Shown: piece after piece, positions 10,860 to 25,400 of the stretch
Numbering within the stretch: position 1 is the first letter of the stretch
Layout of the letters: every line of letters begins with the position of its first letter
Assembly: GCF_028769735.1 (NCBI RefSeq)
Contig: NC_088169.1
Coordinates: forward strand, 40,276,729-40,340,728
Source: Zonotrichia leucophrys gambelii
Taxonomy: Eukaryota > Chordata > Aves > Passeriformes > Passerellidae
Direction of reading: 5' to 3'
DNA length: 64,000 nucleotides
Program-made: the position numbers and the translations under genes
The notes under the pieces: generated by a model
The model's database searches: none
What the model was told of the DNA's origin: nothing
Seen by the model: the letters and a program-made list of their open reading frames with translations, nothing else

Positions 10860-13800
10860 CTTTCAACTTGCCTCTGTTATGACCAGCAAATTAGTCCAAG
10901 TTATACAGGAAAGCAACATGAAACTCAACCGCCTTGCAGTAAAACTAGCAAATTACATAACTTTAAAATCTTCTGGTCTTGTCCTCTACTTATGCCCTTA
11001 TCAAAATGCTGTCATTAGCATCCTCCTAAAATAAAAGAAAGGTCAAGACATGGCACAGATTTATTTTCACAAAACTGCATTCATTTTTCCTCACTGTAAA
11101 AGTATGAATTTCTCCTCTTCCTCTTTTGTTTTCCTCAGTTGTGACAGATGTTGTGCAAAGGGCTAAACTAAAAAAAGAAAGTTTTGCACCTGTTGGAAGG
11201 CAGCAAAGTTGTGGTTATCCTATCCCCTCCAGAAAAGTATGCATTGTCTTATAAAATGCAAAAGGAGAGCTGTGTTCCTCCCTCTAATCAGCTAAGCTTA
11301 GCAGTTTCATCCTTCCTGTGTCATGTAACTTTCAAGGGAAGTTGTGGTTAGTTTAACTCCAAGGCAGCCTACTTTAAATATAGAGATGCTGAAGACTGAT
11401 TATTCTCAACTTACATCCCAGGCCCTTGGCATCCCTATATCCAAGAGCACAGGGAGAGCTGCCCACAGCTGGCAAACCCAGAGGCCAAGCTCATGGCTGA
11501 GAGCAACCAGCTGAGGGCTGCTGCAGATGGAGAGCCCAGGGTCAGGGAAATGCCTCCTGTCTGAATTGGTTTTACTGCCTCCACAAAAGGTCTCTCTACA
11601 TGTCCTCCACTGCATGAGGAAGCTGAACTTGGAAAAACTAATTCCTCTGGCTACAGCCCTGCCTTCCTAATAGTGTGGCTGCTGGTAGTGTGGGACCACT
11701 TAACTGTGCAGCTCAGCATCTCTATTCAAGCAGTCAAGCACAAGTGCCATCACAATCCCTTTGCAGTGCTTCTTGTGCTGCAGCTTGTAAATTCCTGTTG
11801 AAATTAAGTGATTACTGATTGGATTTGTAATTTTTAAATACCCACAAAAATAATTTTTGGAACAGACATCAATAAAGAGTTAGTACCATAACGTATTTTA
11901 ACTACAGATGAAGTCTCATTTTCATATGGTCCAGACAAGGTCTTCACAACATGAAAAAAAAGGGAAAAAATTCTCAGAAATCTGATTCAAATGCTCTTTC
12001 AAGAAGTGCCACTTTCTAGTCCCAAACAAAAACAGGAAACAAGTGTGCCTCACTGGCCACAGACCCACAAGCAGAAAAAGGTTTTGCTACTCTCTTTTGA
12101 CAGTGTTACTCAACTTTGTGAACATGTCAAAAAAGGTCCAGGCAACGAAAAACCATGACTTATACTCCATTTCATCTGATGATACAACACAACTGCTCAC
12201 AGCAGGATTCCTCCATACACAGAATGCTGACAGCACCGGCCTGGGAAAAATGTCAGGGTGTACAGGCAAGACACATCAACAACTGCAGAGCACCTCAGAA
12301 CTATACAGAAAATTTTATTTTAGTTAAGTGACCTTTGCTTAGAACAGTAATACTTCTTCAATTGATGAGAAAACATAAAATCAGCTGTGTTTTGAACCAA
12401 AATGTTGGCAGTTGCAGAAATAACCTTATCAATAATGATTTACCCACTGTAGCAGACAGCAGTGGACAGCTATTTTGTGAAGAGGCAGTGACCCACATAA
12501 CTACCAGTTGAGATACAGGCCTCTGGATCACACATACTACATGATCACTACTTACTCAAGGCACATGTAATCAATATTATAATTAATCACTATATGCACA
12601 GTCAATATATAATTACCCAGTGTGTAGTCAATGCACATTTAAGTATATGTGTATAATGTAATGTCTTGTTCATATGAATTATTATCTGAAACAGTTTTGT
12701 GACTGCAGCTTTATTAATGATATAAGAGTGATTATATTGCTCAAAGGGATCTTGAAAGCCATGTCCTTACTCCCTGCTGGGTTCTGCCAGTGACTGATCA
12801 ACCTGTACTGTGAGAAGACCCTGAAGGAATACAGGTGATGTCAGAGCTGGTGAACCTCACCACAGATGGGATCTGCACCGTGTGCTGCCCCTGACCTGAG
12901 CTCCAGCCAGTGCTGTAACATCTCATTGTTCCCAGCACTGGAAAAGATAAAGGATTTCATAACTTGCTATTGGCTTTTCTAGGCTATTAATGAACACTTA
13001 TCTGCCTTGCAAGTGTTTGTGCCTTTCTTACAGGGATTTAGTCCTCTCCTTATGCAAAAGACCTCCTTGGTCTTTTATTTATCACCTTTCCAACTGCAGA
13101 TACCAGGAGGATAACAGATGAGTTGTAATTATTTTCTCCAAGAAGTATTCTATCAAATCAAAAAGACCAAAGCCACTAAGTTAAAAAAATTTAATAAGTT
13201 AATTTTTGTTATGAGCAAAACGAAAAAAACAAACTGATGATAAGGCTTTGAGTGAATAAAAAGGAATAAAAACATAAGCAAATTACTAGTCATGGAAAAC
13301 CAAACAGTGAGTGATCTTAAAATCTGTGAGACCCTCAAGCAGTGCTCTCTCTGAGAAAAACTGTAATCAAGCAGTGGTTGTAAGAAAACATGGAATTATA
13401 ATATGAACTTGAAAAAAACCCCACATTTATGGTCTAGGGATGGTAAAAAACACACAAAAATGAAACCACCAATTAAGGCTACATGAACTTGGGAAAAAAA
13501 TGGCTAAATTTTTTAGTGATTCCTCTCCTTCATATGTAAGAGCTCAGATGTTGGTGTAAAAAATTCACAAACACATCATAAGCTGAATAAACTTGTGTTT
13601 TATTTGTTCAAAACAAACTAGTGAAACAAAAAGCTCCCTAAATAAAAAAATTTAGATTTTACCAGTTGAGAACTCTTATCCGTGCTTCCCAAAAAACCCC
13701 ATTTGCTGGTCTTTGGTAACAACACCAAGCAAATCAAATACTGTGGGCAACATCACAGTTGTTGGGCTTAAGTTTTACGCTTTTAATAATTTTCAATAAG

Positions 13801-16800
13801 CATAAGATTCATATAATTCAATAAGATTGCCAGCACAGTGGTTAAAAGTCTCTTCAAATTAATGCTTTCCACTCATAATATTTACCTCCCTCTTACAAAA
13901 ACTGTTTGTATGGAGAAACAATTTCTGACTAAAATGTCAGGTTTTTCTTTTAAGCATATTATTACAGAAAAAAAGTCTGCTTTTATTTTTTTCAAGTTTT
14001 GTTGAAATACAAAAGATAGCAATTTATCTTTTCCCTTCTTTTAATTTTTTTTTTAGTAAGTTCACACTGTTGGGACATTGTGCAACTCTCAGTAGCAGCC
14101 AACTCAACCCAAACTTCCTTACCATTTCTGTTTGTTCACACATAACAAGAAAAAATTGAAACTGCCTCACCAAAGCACATTTCTTTCTAATCTGCTGCCC
14201 TAGTTTTAACAGAGAAATACTAAATCACTCAGACATGCAGTATCTCATCATAATTTGCCTACTGTGGAGTTTCTTCATAACAACTACCGCTTCTAATAGC
14301 CCTTGTTTAAAATTATCCAGTGCAGAAATCCAATTACAGCTCATTTATCTTCAAAAAGAGTTTAGACTTAAAGCTGGCATTATTTAGCCAGGTTGGCAGA
14401 GACACATGTAATGTTTACCTCCATAAGCTGCTTACAGAGTGCTGACCACAGAGATTAATCCTGCTGCAGGGCAGACCAGTTTCCAATTGGAATAAGTAGT
14501 TCTCAGATCTCTAACCATGCTTGGTACTTTCCACCTAACAAAAGCAACTAAACAGCAAGTGTGAAAGTGATGAGTGCCTGCAATTACAAATGCCACTCAA
14601 TACGCTGAATTTTAAAAGCACAGCTCATTTCAGGAAAGCCTTTCGAAGATGCTCTATCTTGTTTCCAGACATATTCAATCATTGGTAATTTTTTTTTTTA
14701 CTTTTTGCCAAATTACCTCCCACTGCTTTCATTCTCTAAATACTGTTACTGAACATGAGTGTGCCTATCAGAGAGGTGCAATATCAGATTGACTTCACGT
14801 CCCAGCTGCAAGGCAGAGGTAAGTATCCTAATTAATGTGAAAATGGAGCATTGCCACATTTCAAGATCATCCTCAAAATCCTCAGCAAATCTTGACACCA
14901 CTTAAAAAACACCTGATTATGCATTTGTTCTTACATGTGATATCTTGAATGGCATAACTTTGTACAGGGCAGAGCATCTGGGTGATAATGACTCCTCTTA
15001 CAATTACTAAAATCAGAGTTTGTGATACACCACAGAGAACCCCAGGTCAGAGGTTATGATCTTCTGCCTCATCTACCCTCATCCTCTGTCAGCAGCAATT
15101 CGTGCCTTAACATCAGGCACCTGAGGCTGGGCTGATGTAATCAACTGTAAATCTTGTGGTACAGAGCAATGGAAAAAGAAAGTCCTGTTCTATCTCCCAG
15201 CTACACGTTTCCATCACTTTCCTTGCTCTGGTGTTGGTATGAATCCACCCCAGAAGTGAGCAGGTTTAAAAATTTAAGCTGGTGGGAAATGATCCCAAAT
15301 GACAAAACATACATATATATATGTTTTACATTCAAACATTATCTCCTGATAACCACTGCCTGTAAGAAGTCAGATGACTTGTGCTGCAAGATGTAGATAG
15401 GAAAGTCCACGTGAGAGCCAACTGGCAGCTCTGTAAGCAGCAGCCCACACTTCAACCAGCTCGGCCCTGCTACAAAACTGCACCTTCAGCAGGTGAAACC
15501 AAGCCATGAGTGCTCGTTCTTGCTGCCTCCTGTGCAAGGCACAGGCAGAGGATTGGAGAACATGGCTGGGAACCATGGTTATGGGTTGAATGAGTTCCAT
15601 TCTTTCCATCAGTTGAATGCAAGTCAGAGCCCTCAGTCCAGGTGCCTCAGACTCCCTTACACTGACCAAGTGTCACTTTGTATTCGATATGGATATTTTT
15701 TGTCTACCATTGCTCTATCTCTTCTGCCCCATATGTTAAGATCTTCCTATTTCCCTCAAGACTCTTAAGTATGTTTGGTCTCATTTTCTGATCCTGTCCC
15801 CTTACTTTTTCAGCTCTTTTCACAATCAGTCCTATATTAAGCAGAAATTACTTTAAATGAGTCCCTGCTATACATTTTTGGCACAAGATTTTTTTTTTTT
15901 TTTGGATGGGAATAATCAGTGACAATCTAGAAGTGCATTACTTAAGCACTTAAGGACAAAGACATTTCAGCTTAATGCCAGAAAGGTGGACTCCTGACTG
16001 TCTACTCCCCTTGTTGGTTAAACACAGTGTGAAAGGAGTGAAACATACCCTAAGGATTCCATTTGCTTACCTCAAACTTCTGACACACAGAAGGAGTTCA
16101 GAAGTAGATCTGAAGACAGAGATATGCAGACAGATAGTACGTCCCTGTCTCCAGTTATAAGCAAGAAGTCCTTTTTTTCCTTTGAATGAATCTTTGCAGG
16201 AACACTCACTGGGATTACTGCAAACATTCACTTCTTTTAACCACAGCCCAAAAAAAGTTACTTGAAGAAGGAATGTAGTGAACCTACTGTGCAGCCCCAG
16301 CCTTGTGTTTGCCCCGAGCTCCCCTGTCACCACACAGGCTGCTGTTTATTGTGTCAGCCTGTACAGACATTTATTGTACCGAAGAAGCAAGAAAAACTCC
16401 TGAACAAACTTTAGAAATATAAAAAGAATAAAGTACTTGATGTCCAGGAGGTAAAGAAGTGCTCCAGTTCTAAAAAAAAGCGGAGTCTAAATGAAACACC
16501 AGCAGGTTGATTTTCTGACAAGTGATACAGGAATGTGGGATGAATTCTGAGGAAATCTTAAAAATGAAAAGAGGAGAAGCACAGGATGTTCTACTTTTTC
16601 CGCCACACAGGTTTCAATCTTCTTTCAAACTTGTGGCAGAGCACACAACCACCAAAACACTATCAAAAGGTGAAAAAAGCTGGTGACCACAGTCTCAAAG
16701 AGCTGTGATGTGAGGAAAGATTGCATCAAACAAATATCTCACTAAGAAGAAGGATCATTAAGTGAAGGCAAGACAAACAAAACCACCTCTCATCAAGCCT

Positions 16801-17225
16801 TTGCTAAAACCCCTGGTGACAAGAAATAGAAAAGCTCTTCACAGAAAAGCACAGAGATTAATGCTGAGTATCCCTTTATGGAACTGATTTTATTAAGAGT
16901 ACAAGACACAGAAATAAAAAGCTAAAAAAACTAAACTAAAGTTTTAAAATTGAGAAACGTATTTTGTCTCATACTGATGGGAAGTCAGCTCACTTATGAA
17001 CTACAAAGGAGTAAGTGCTTCTTCTTAACTGTTTCTCAATGAAGAATTTTAGTGGACATGCTTTAGAAAGCCCAAAAGCTATCTGCAGGCCAGAAGAAAT
17101 TTACAAAAAGCAAAGAAGTAGATGTAGTGTAACTGCATTGCTAGCTGAGATAGTCCTGAACAAAAGCTCCCACTCAGATGGAACACTGTCATCACAGCTA
17201 ATTCATCTACATCCTGGCCAATCTC
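10860..17225. other. Gene-less stretch within UBAC2 intron 4
   Basis: No gene or clear mobile element was recognised. The stretch is AT-rich with short shadow ORFs. It includes a 15-T run at 15889-15903. Confidence 0.5.
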
Positions 17226-17229
17226 TGTG

Positions 17230-17700
17230 TATTGTCAGAAAACTGGAAAAGGTGTCTGTAAGAATCCGTGCCTGGTGGGCTGTTTGGGTCCAATCTGGCC
17301 AGCTATGGACCCCCGCCCACACGATCTTACACAGGATAAAAGGAAAAGATGAGAAGCGCTCTTCTCCACGTGAGGACAAAGTCCTAATTTTACTTCCTTG
17401 ATAGGAGACACCAGATCATCCAGGTGACTCCCCAGGTGAAGAAAAGAGAGAGATGCCTCACGGTGGGAGACTTTTAAACCTGGGGGAATGGGGGACAGTG
17501 GAAGAGGACCACAGCCAATGGGATACAAGTGAGGAGGGGGTGAGGGGAGGAGTAAACCTGGGACAAACCATCACCACCAGAGTTTCTGGGAAAGACCATG
17601 GGATATAAAAGGGGAATCCCATGAGGACACAACCATACTATTCTGTGCAATAGTACAGAACCCAGTGCAAACCAACTAAATAACTATTTAGTGCAATACA
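17230..17700 (+). mobile_element. Possible LTR or retroviral-type promoter remnant
   Basis: The segment is less AT-rich than its surroundings and has purine-rich G blocks (17528-17552) followed by GGGATATAAAAGGGG, a strong TATA box at 17604-17610, and a short downstream leader. This resembles the U3-R part of a bird ERV LTR. No matching second LTR, gag or pol was seen and the ends are not fixed, so the call is tentative. Confidence 0.4.
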
Positions 17701-17709
17701 ACAGGTGTC

Positions 17710-20700
17710 CACATATCTGACTGGTTCCAGAACAGAGGAAAACATTTTTAAAACAGCTCTGAGAAACCGTCTCAGATTTCCTGCTCGTGACACACCCAAC
17801 TGAAGCACTCAAAGTCCCTCTCAGTTCCACCAAATGATCAGTATCCCTAACCAAAGCTGGAGAGTGATGTGTCACCCTTCATGCCTGTGTAATGCACCAT
17901 GGCAGTGTCAGCTTTAAGCTGTACCTGGATGGACAAAGGGACCACCCAGCCCGAAGTTGCTGCCTAGCTGATATACAGATAGGCAAACTAAAGACACAGG
18001 GTCTCTGTTTCTCAAAAGATGTCACAGGAGGTTCCTGATTTAGGCCACAGAAATCTGTGACTGCACACCTGGTAACAATGACAATAGGCTATAATCCCAT
18101 GGGCACTGGCTTTACTGCCACTGTATACTCACTCTCTCAAACTGTGCCTGTGTGCAAGGCAAGCAAGGAGCAAAGCATCACCTCTGGACACAGTGCCAAG
18201 GGGCTCAAAAGGACACATCCAGAAGGATGTGAGGCTGCACACCACAGCCTGAGGGAAGTGCCTGCCCACCAAGTCTGGACACGGACAGCCTGGAAGCAAA
18301 CTCATGCTTCTATGAGGGACAGCCAAGCCTTTTATAATCTTTCTGAATCTAAAGAGAGCTGTCTAGCAGATCTTAAGGATCTTGACACTTATTGTGGTAA
18401 AATGCCACTTGGGAGGCACTCTACTGAATCAAGAAGAGCAGGTAACCTCATTTAAGATAAGCACCTACTTCAAAGGCCCTTCAGACACATATAACCTCAA
18501 AAGTAGAACCTTATACTGGGAATGATCCAACTTGTAATGGAGATAGCTTTAAACTCTAATGCATATACTTTTATTCTGCAAACTTCTTGCCTTAGAGAAA
18601 ACATATTTGATAAGTAGTGATCCAAGACCCTGGCATGTTACATACCTGAATTTTCAGGGTTAAGATTTCATTGACTTACTTTTCATCATTATTAGATTCA
18701 CAGCTGTTCTCACTTCACCTGAGAAACATTTTCAAAACATGCAGATGCTACCTGAACTTACAGTTCCCATAACTTCACCTGTTTAATATTTCCTGGAGTA
18801 AAGGAAGTGCAGAGAACCCCCTGGGTAGCATCAGTCTCACAGAATCCTTTGCATGGACAAGTCTGGCTACATGACAACTGCCTGTGCTGGGGAGGGAGAG
18901 GTGGGCACCACACATGAATGAGTGCTGTAGCCTTTCCTACCATCTCCTGATACCTGATCCTTCACTGCACGATGAGCTCCAACAGTTCAGCACAGAAACC
19001 CTGCTTCTCTCTACCCTACTGATCCCACAAACGGCTCAGATCACCCAGACCACACCTGAGTATGTGATGGGATGAAGAGGGTCTTCACTCCCAGCTCCCA
19101 TCTGATACAAGCATTAAATGATCTTATCAGGATCTGTATTTAGCATAATGCTTGGGCAGAGTGGAGCCAAAGTGCAGCAATTAATGTTGACCTATGTGGC
19201 AAAGCACACAAGCTATTTTTGCCTCATTTACTATGACCTATTTTCATGGTAGAGACAATAAGTTGAAGCTAAATACAGAATGTGACTCATATATTCTGTG
19301 TTCAATATTTTAAGCATAATTCTGTAGAACAATTAAGTTATTGGCTACTCCTCAGTCCTCTTCTACAGTAAATATTATTAGTAAACGTTGTGCTATTTTT
19401 TAGCTGAGCCATTTATTTAACTACTTTTGTACTCTTGGTAAAAAAATCAAATTCCTTCTAACCACATTATGATGAGGATATTGTAACAGACATCATAACA
19501 TATCTTCAAAGGCTGAAGACTAGTAAAGGGAGGTTTTAATGTTTATCTTAGTCACACAGTTTGACTTACTTCACAATACTTGAACCTTAAAATGCTTCCC
19601 ACCATTTTAGGGCTTTTTGGTCGAGAGACCATTCACACCTCCTTGTGATTCATGGCTGTAGTTCGACTTTTCCAATGAGTAAGTACTGTAAGGCACAAGT
19701 TGCTGGCAGGAAACTCTTTAGCTTGTTCATGATAAAACAGTAACAAAATAGAAAAGCTGTAGCAGAGAAGTGATTTCTTTGCAAAACAAACTTCCCCATT
19801 AAGACCACCATATAACCCTTTTTCTCAACGACAGACCAAGGTATTTGAAGCAAAGTGATGACTAAACAAAAGGAGAGTATTCAGTAAGCATAAAATAAAA
19901 GCAAAGAGGAAATTTTAAAAGATGTTGTTACTTATACTGGAAGTCTTCAAGGTCATTTAACTCTGAAAAAGAGACATTTTTATTTCTAAGTTCTTTAGAG
20001 AAACAACTGCAATACTTTTTTTATTAACTGTGCACAATATCTTCTGTTTCGTGCACATTTGTTTTTTAAAGTCTCAGCCATAACAACTGTACCTTCTTAG
20101 ATACCACTGAACTTACTGAATCAATTTCTGTTCATTACTTTGGTAAATCAAGAGGGGTTTCTTTAAAGCATTAGTCACTGCAAGACCTTCTTTGTGAAGT
20201 TACTTCATTACCCTCCTCATCTGTCCTAGGAGACCAATCCTAGCACCACACTATCTTGCAAAAGGCTACAACAGGCAGAGTATCTCCTCACACTAGGAAT
20301 GTCTTCAACTGCTGTGAAGAATTAGTAATTCATTTGTCTTCCTTCTTCCTCCACTGCAATCAAATAATTAACTGCCCTACAAATACAGGGAGAGGGAAGA
20401 GATTCAAAGAACATCACTGGAATGGAAGCAGTTTATTCTGTGATGGAGGACAATATCATTTACATGAAAGGATATCAGATCCTTAAAACAAAATGTAGCA
20501 ATGTATGCTCGTAGCAGAACTAGACAGGAGACAACTGATGTTTCTAGGATGCAATGACTCCTTTAAGCTGGTTTCCCTTCAGATCAAATGACAGAGGGCA
20601 CTGCAGTGAGCCAGTTTGCAAACAATAGCTGAAATGATAACTTGTACAGAATTGTTTGGCACAGACATCTACAATTAGCTGCAGGATTTCCTTTTAAATT

Positions 20701-22389
20701 CCAGAGGGACTTCCACATCCCTGTCTTTCTTTACTACGGCTGAACATGACGAACAAACAAGGTGTTTCTAACTCCGGAAAGAGGAAGGGAAGAGAGGGGA
20801 AAAAAACCCCAAGCTGCCAGTAAAGACAGAAAGCAAGCTTGATCATGCCCACGTGGACTGAAAACAACCTTCAAGGGTCAACTGCTAAGCTAAAAAGGAG
20901 GCCCCTATTCCCACATAGGAAAGAAGGCATTGTTTATTCTCATGAAATAATTTAATCATAAAACTTTCACAAATCTCCTTCTGAAAAATGGAATGCTGTG
21001 CAAAGAGAGTCGTTGCTATTGTGTCTTATTTTAATAAAGACATATCAAACAAATACAACAACAAAATCAGAAAGAGGATAGCTTAAAAACACAGAGTTGC
21101 TTAATTTCTATTATTAGTTTATATCCTCGTGCTGTATAACAAAGCCAAAAGAAGAATGGTAAATGTTTCCAGTCTTTCTTCTCTTCCTCCACTAGGTGTC
21201 TTCTAATTCTTCACTTTTTCGGGGTCAACTCAGACTATGCACAGTAAGAAAGTCTTTGCTTACAACTCATTCTCAGAATTGCACCTTAATGCACAGAATT
21301 AATTAAACAGAAATGCAAAGGGGAGACCTGTATGAAATGTAACTATTTGAGCAATAACAGAATTTGAAGTTCCACAACTATGGGAACAATCACAGCTTCC
21401 ATGCCACATGGTATGTCCCTTTCATAGGAGAGAAAAAGTGGCTTTCATTCTTTATAATCAGTTCTTCTGAAAAACAGGCTAAGTAGTGCAGGTGTATAAA
21501 GGAATGAATCCATCAGCCATTTCTGCCGTTCCAAAGATGAGCTGCTATGCTTGCTGAAGATCCGCAGATGGCAGCATTGATGCAGTAATTAGTCCTCACC
21601 ACAGCAGAGGTCAAATCAAAACCATTTCACCCAACTGCTTCGAATTTGAGGCTAAACCCCATTTTCCAGAGCGAGAAATCCTAGCACCAGGCAGTAAAAG
21701 CACTGGGCCAGGAACTGTCAGGCAGTTAAAGAGAAGCCACATCCAGGATCACTACTACAAGACACTGTGTCAATCACTCACTGAATAACTGTGACAGGTT
21801 AGGCCCCATTACCTTGGAAATAAACTACATTATCTAGACAGTAATGAATGCTGTGAACCACGGGCTGCTGGTTCAGAGCCAGCCAGAGCTGCTGTCCACA
21901 GTTCTTATGGTCACCTCCATATGCTCCAAATTTGAAAGAAGAAGGAATGCGAAGATGTCCAACATCCTGCCACCTTTACTGCCCTTTCTTCTCTCACTGT
22001 TCCTTGCTCAAAACAAGGTTTGCCCTCCCTCTCATTTCTGCTATTTGTAAGTGATATGAATTTGGTGGCCTCAATCATCAGACAGCACATAGCTCAGTTA
22101 CAAGCAAACAAAGGCAATGTCCTAGATGTTCTAAGACTAAAATAAAAAAGCATTGACAGGCAGTATGGTTTGGAGGCAAAGGATGAAAGTGGTAGAGAAT
22201 ACGGAGCACACAAGTCCCAGTTCAGTTTCACTGTTCCATCCTATCTTAAAACCACTTTTACCAACACAATCTCTACATAAGGAAAACAGCTGCTTACGTT
22301 ATTGAACTTCAGATTTATGCCCTGACTTACGCTCCTAGGCCTCTTGTCATGATAAAGCTTGGGATTTTCAGCCCCTTCCCTTTAATGTG

Positions 22390-22390
<1 letters not shown>
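17710..22390. other. Gene-less stretch within UBAC2 intron 4
   Basis: Nothing recognisable as a gene. The longest frame, at 18057-18455 on the plus strand, has no family resemblance I can name. The stretch includes purine-rich sequence near 20780-20812. Confidence 0.5.

Positions 22391-22391
<1 letters not shown>

Positions 22392-22424
<33 letters not shown>
22392..22424 (+). repeat. (TG)n microsatellite
   Basis: An uninterrupted run of TG dinucleotides, about 16 units, likely polymorphic in length. Confidence 0.97.
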
Positions 22425-22427
<3 letters not shown>

Positions 22428-22429
22428 GG

Positions 22430-25400
22430 AGATATAATTTTTGTAGTTGAACAGTTAGTTGGGAAATACAGAGTCCTCTGACTGGACGTAGCTCTGTACC
22501 TGAAAAGACAGTGACCCTGAAATCACCTGCTTGCAGCCAGCTCTGCTGTCCACTATAGCCAGCTCAGAGCACGAGCTGCCCTTGTCCTGGTGCTCTGAGC
22601 ACACTCGCACTCAGCAGCTCTTTCATTTTCCTCCAAGGACAATGCTGAGCCTACACAGCAAGCAAACCTGCCCAGCAGAGCTCCTAACCAACCAGATTCA
22701 CTGCTGTGCAACAGGCACCAGGCTGCTTTGTCCCAGCCTGGACTATGCCAGCCCCTTTATCATCCTGATGTTCCTCCTGTGTCACCTCAACTCCACCACA
22801 GCACCCCAGGCTTCACAACCCCAATACACTGCTGCTGGTTCATCTGTGCCAGGGACAGGGGGTGCAGGCAGAGCAGCATTAGGAGACCATCACTGTAGGG
22901 CACTGTAAGGCACCCTTGAATTTGAAGTGCTTATTCTAATTCACACAGGCCACTTTCACTACAGGTACTTTTGATTAAACCCTTCACTGCTCTGCTAAAG
23001 CCTATGTAGCAATTTTTAATTGTTTAATTTCTGATAACATCTACTTGGGCTAGTTACTGACAGAGCTTGTCCAAACACCTGAACTCTGGAGGAGTCAGAA
23101 CAACTCTCCCTACTCCTGCACTTGACTTCATCAAAGGAATCTGAGTACATACAGGTCCAAATAAGCCATTTCTTTTGAAACACTAACTCTATTCCTGGGA
23201 GGCATATCAGGTTTCAGAACAATACTTCTTATGCACCTGAGACCTTTAAGAGCAGTTTAATAGCAAAAACATCACATATGCCATACTTAGTAAGGAAAGA
23301 GTATTGGAAAAAAACCCTCTCCTAGATACTTCCAAACTGGAACTAACTAGTTCCTGACAATGCAGCTTTTAAAAAAGAAAATAAAAAAGTTAAGCATTCA
23401 TGCCAGTTTTAAAAAACTATGAAATATCTGTCATGAGAATTGTGCACTTTTTGAATTAGGAAAGCTGCTTCCCAAAAAACAGAACACAGGAATTTGTCAA
23501 AGGCAACATGGGGTCATCAAGGAGCATGGAACTGTGCAGGTATTTGCCATGAGCTAATATTAGACCATGGACACACTGAGATTGCTGGTGTGTAAAAGAC
23601 CATTGTCTCCAGCCCACTACCCCCACTGCCACAGACATCTCAGAGATGCAACTTTCACTTTAATTAATTTGTAAAGTATTGTTTCTTTCAAAGGCTGACT
23701 GACAGTGATAAACAGATGAACTACAGGCCAGATGCACTGTATATTTTTAGGCTATTTAGTGACACAGGGTGTGTCTTGGCTGTACAAGAGGTGGTGTAGG
23801 GGGTGGAGGGAAGGGAGGAGGGGTAGGAAAAAACCGAAATTACCCAGGAGAAACATGGAATGTTGATTTTTTTTTTTTAAGGGAAAAAACAAGATCTCCT
23901 TCCTCAAACCATACCATGTACTAGCAAAACAGGGAAGAGAAAGCTCACTATAACAGTAAATAAGACATGTCAGGTACAGCTAAGTAAGCTGCAGTTCTCT
24001 TAAGCTGCTCCCTTTTCCATTCCTTCAGCACTGCTGCACACTGCATTTATACCTCCTCACACATGAGTGGGAGAGGAGAGACAGTTGTGCCATGACACAG
24101 CCTCTGAGTAACACACACAGCAAAACTGGAAACAACTGCAATAAGTTTATGCATTCAGTGCCAACTTTTAACCAGTAGTTTATTCTTTAGTATTCACTGT
24201 GGTGAACACAGTATGGGAATAAAAAATGAGGCCAGTTTTCATCAAGGTTGAGAACAGTAACCCAAAAGTGCATGTGAACTCACCCACAACAGCAAGCCAG
24301 TAAGTTAACACACTGACATGGGAGAGTTGCTTCCTGCACCACTGGTGCAGTGAGCCATGCAAGAAGCTTCAGTTCTTTCTTTTCAATAGATCCCAACAGT
24401 GGAAAGTTTGAAAGGAGAAGAACATGAGCTCAAGCCAGCTCCCTGCCAAACTGAGGCACAGGGTAATCCTTCTGTCCCACTGTGTGCAGACCTTCTCTGT
24501 ATCAGCTGGACAAGGCTTACATTACACAATAAGTGAACAGGAAAAGCAGACTTTTTTGTACCATGACTAAACCACTGAAAGAACCAGCAGTGCATTAATT
24601 CTGCAAAAGCAACAGCATGAAACCAATCTCTTTAGTGCTGCACTTTGAGGTTGTTGCAAGTGATCAAACTCATTTCTTCTGAGGCTTACTACCAGTCAGT
24701 GAAGACACCATGGCAGACCACATGCACTCTGCCCTATCCTCAGACAGGAAGCACATTGGCTTAGCTTTTAACTACTTAAAACCAGCTTTAGCACAACATA
24801 ATGCAACTAAAATTACCTTGTCTACTGCTCAAAGTTCAGAATAGCAAAAGAAGACCCCAGATGGAACTGAGCATTTAATTCAGTAGAAGCTGGAGCAGAG
24901 GAAGTACTCACCCATCTGTGGGAAACCAATGCAAGGCACTCATTTCTAGCTGATAAAACAGCAAAGGAAATAAAAATAGAGCCAGGTGCTTCCTACAGCA
25001 GAAACCAAAGTAACAGGGGAATGTGGCACTGCAGAGCAGCCCACTGCCTCTCACAAACCACAGGCAGTGCAACTTTTGACTTGGGTGTTCACCTCCAAAT
25101 GCTTAGCAGCCTGCAGCTGCAGCCAGCTGAGCACCTAGACAAGGAGTATGCAACTGCGGGTACTGCAAACACCTCTTTTCAGCCTCCTGTTGCCAAACAC
25201 AGCTGCCTCTCCATGCCTGGGGGAAGGCCTGCCAGCCTACAAGCAGCAGAGAGGTTTGGCTGCCTCTTCTCCACCAGGAAGGCTGTGAAAAGCCTGAGTG
25301 AAAGCAGAACACACACTGACATGCTGCAGCAAACCAGATGGATGGCTAACCTGCCAGCAGACTCAACTGGGCTGCAGCTAGCCACCTGTGTAAAGTGTGG

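Noticed and set aside
18057..18455. A 132-codon plus-strand ORF
   Set aside because: No recognisable domain, and surrounding frames show no coding pattern or splice context. Such lengths occur by chance in this window.
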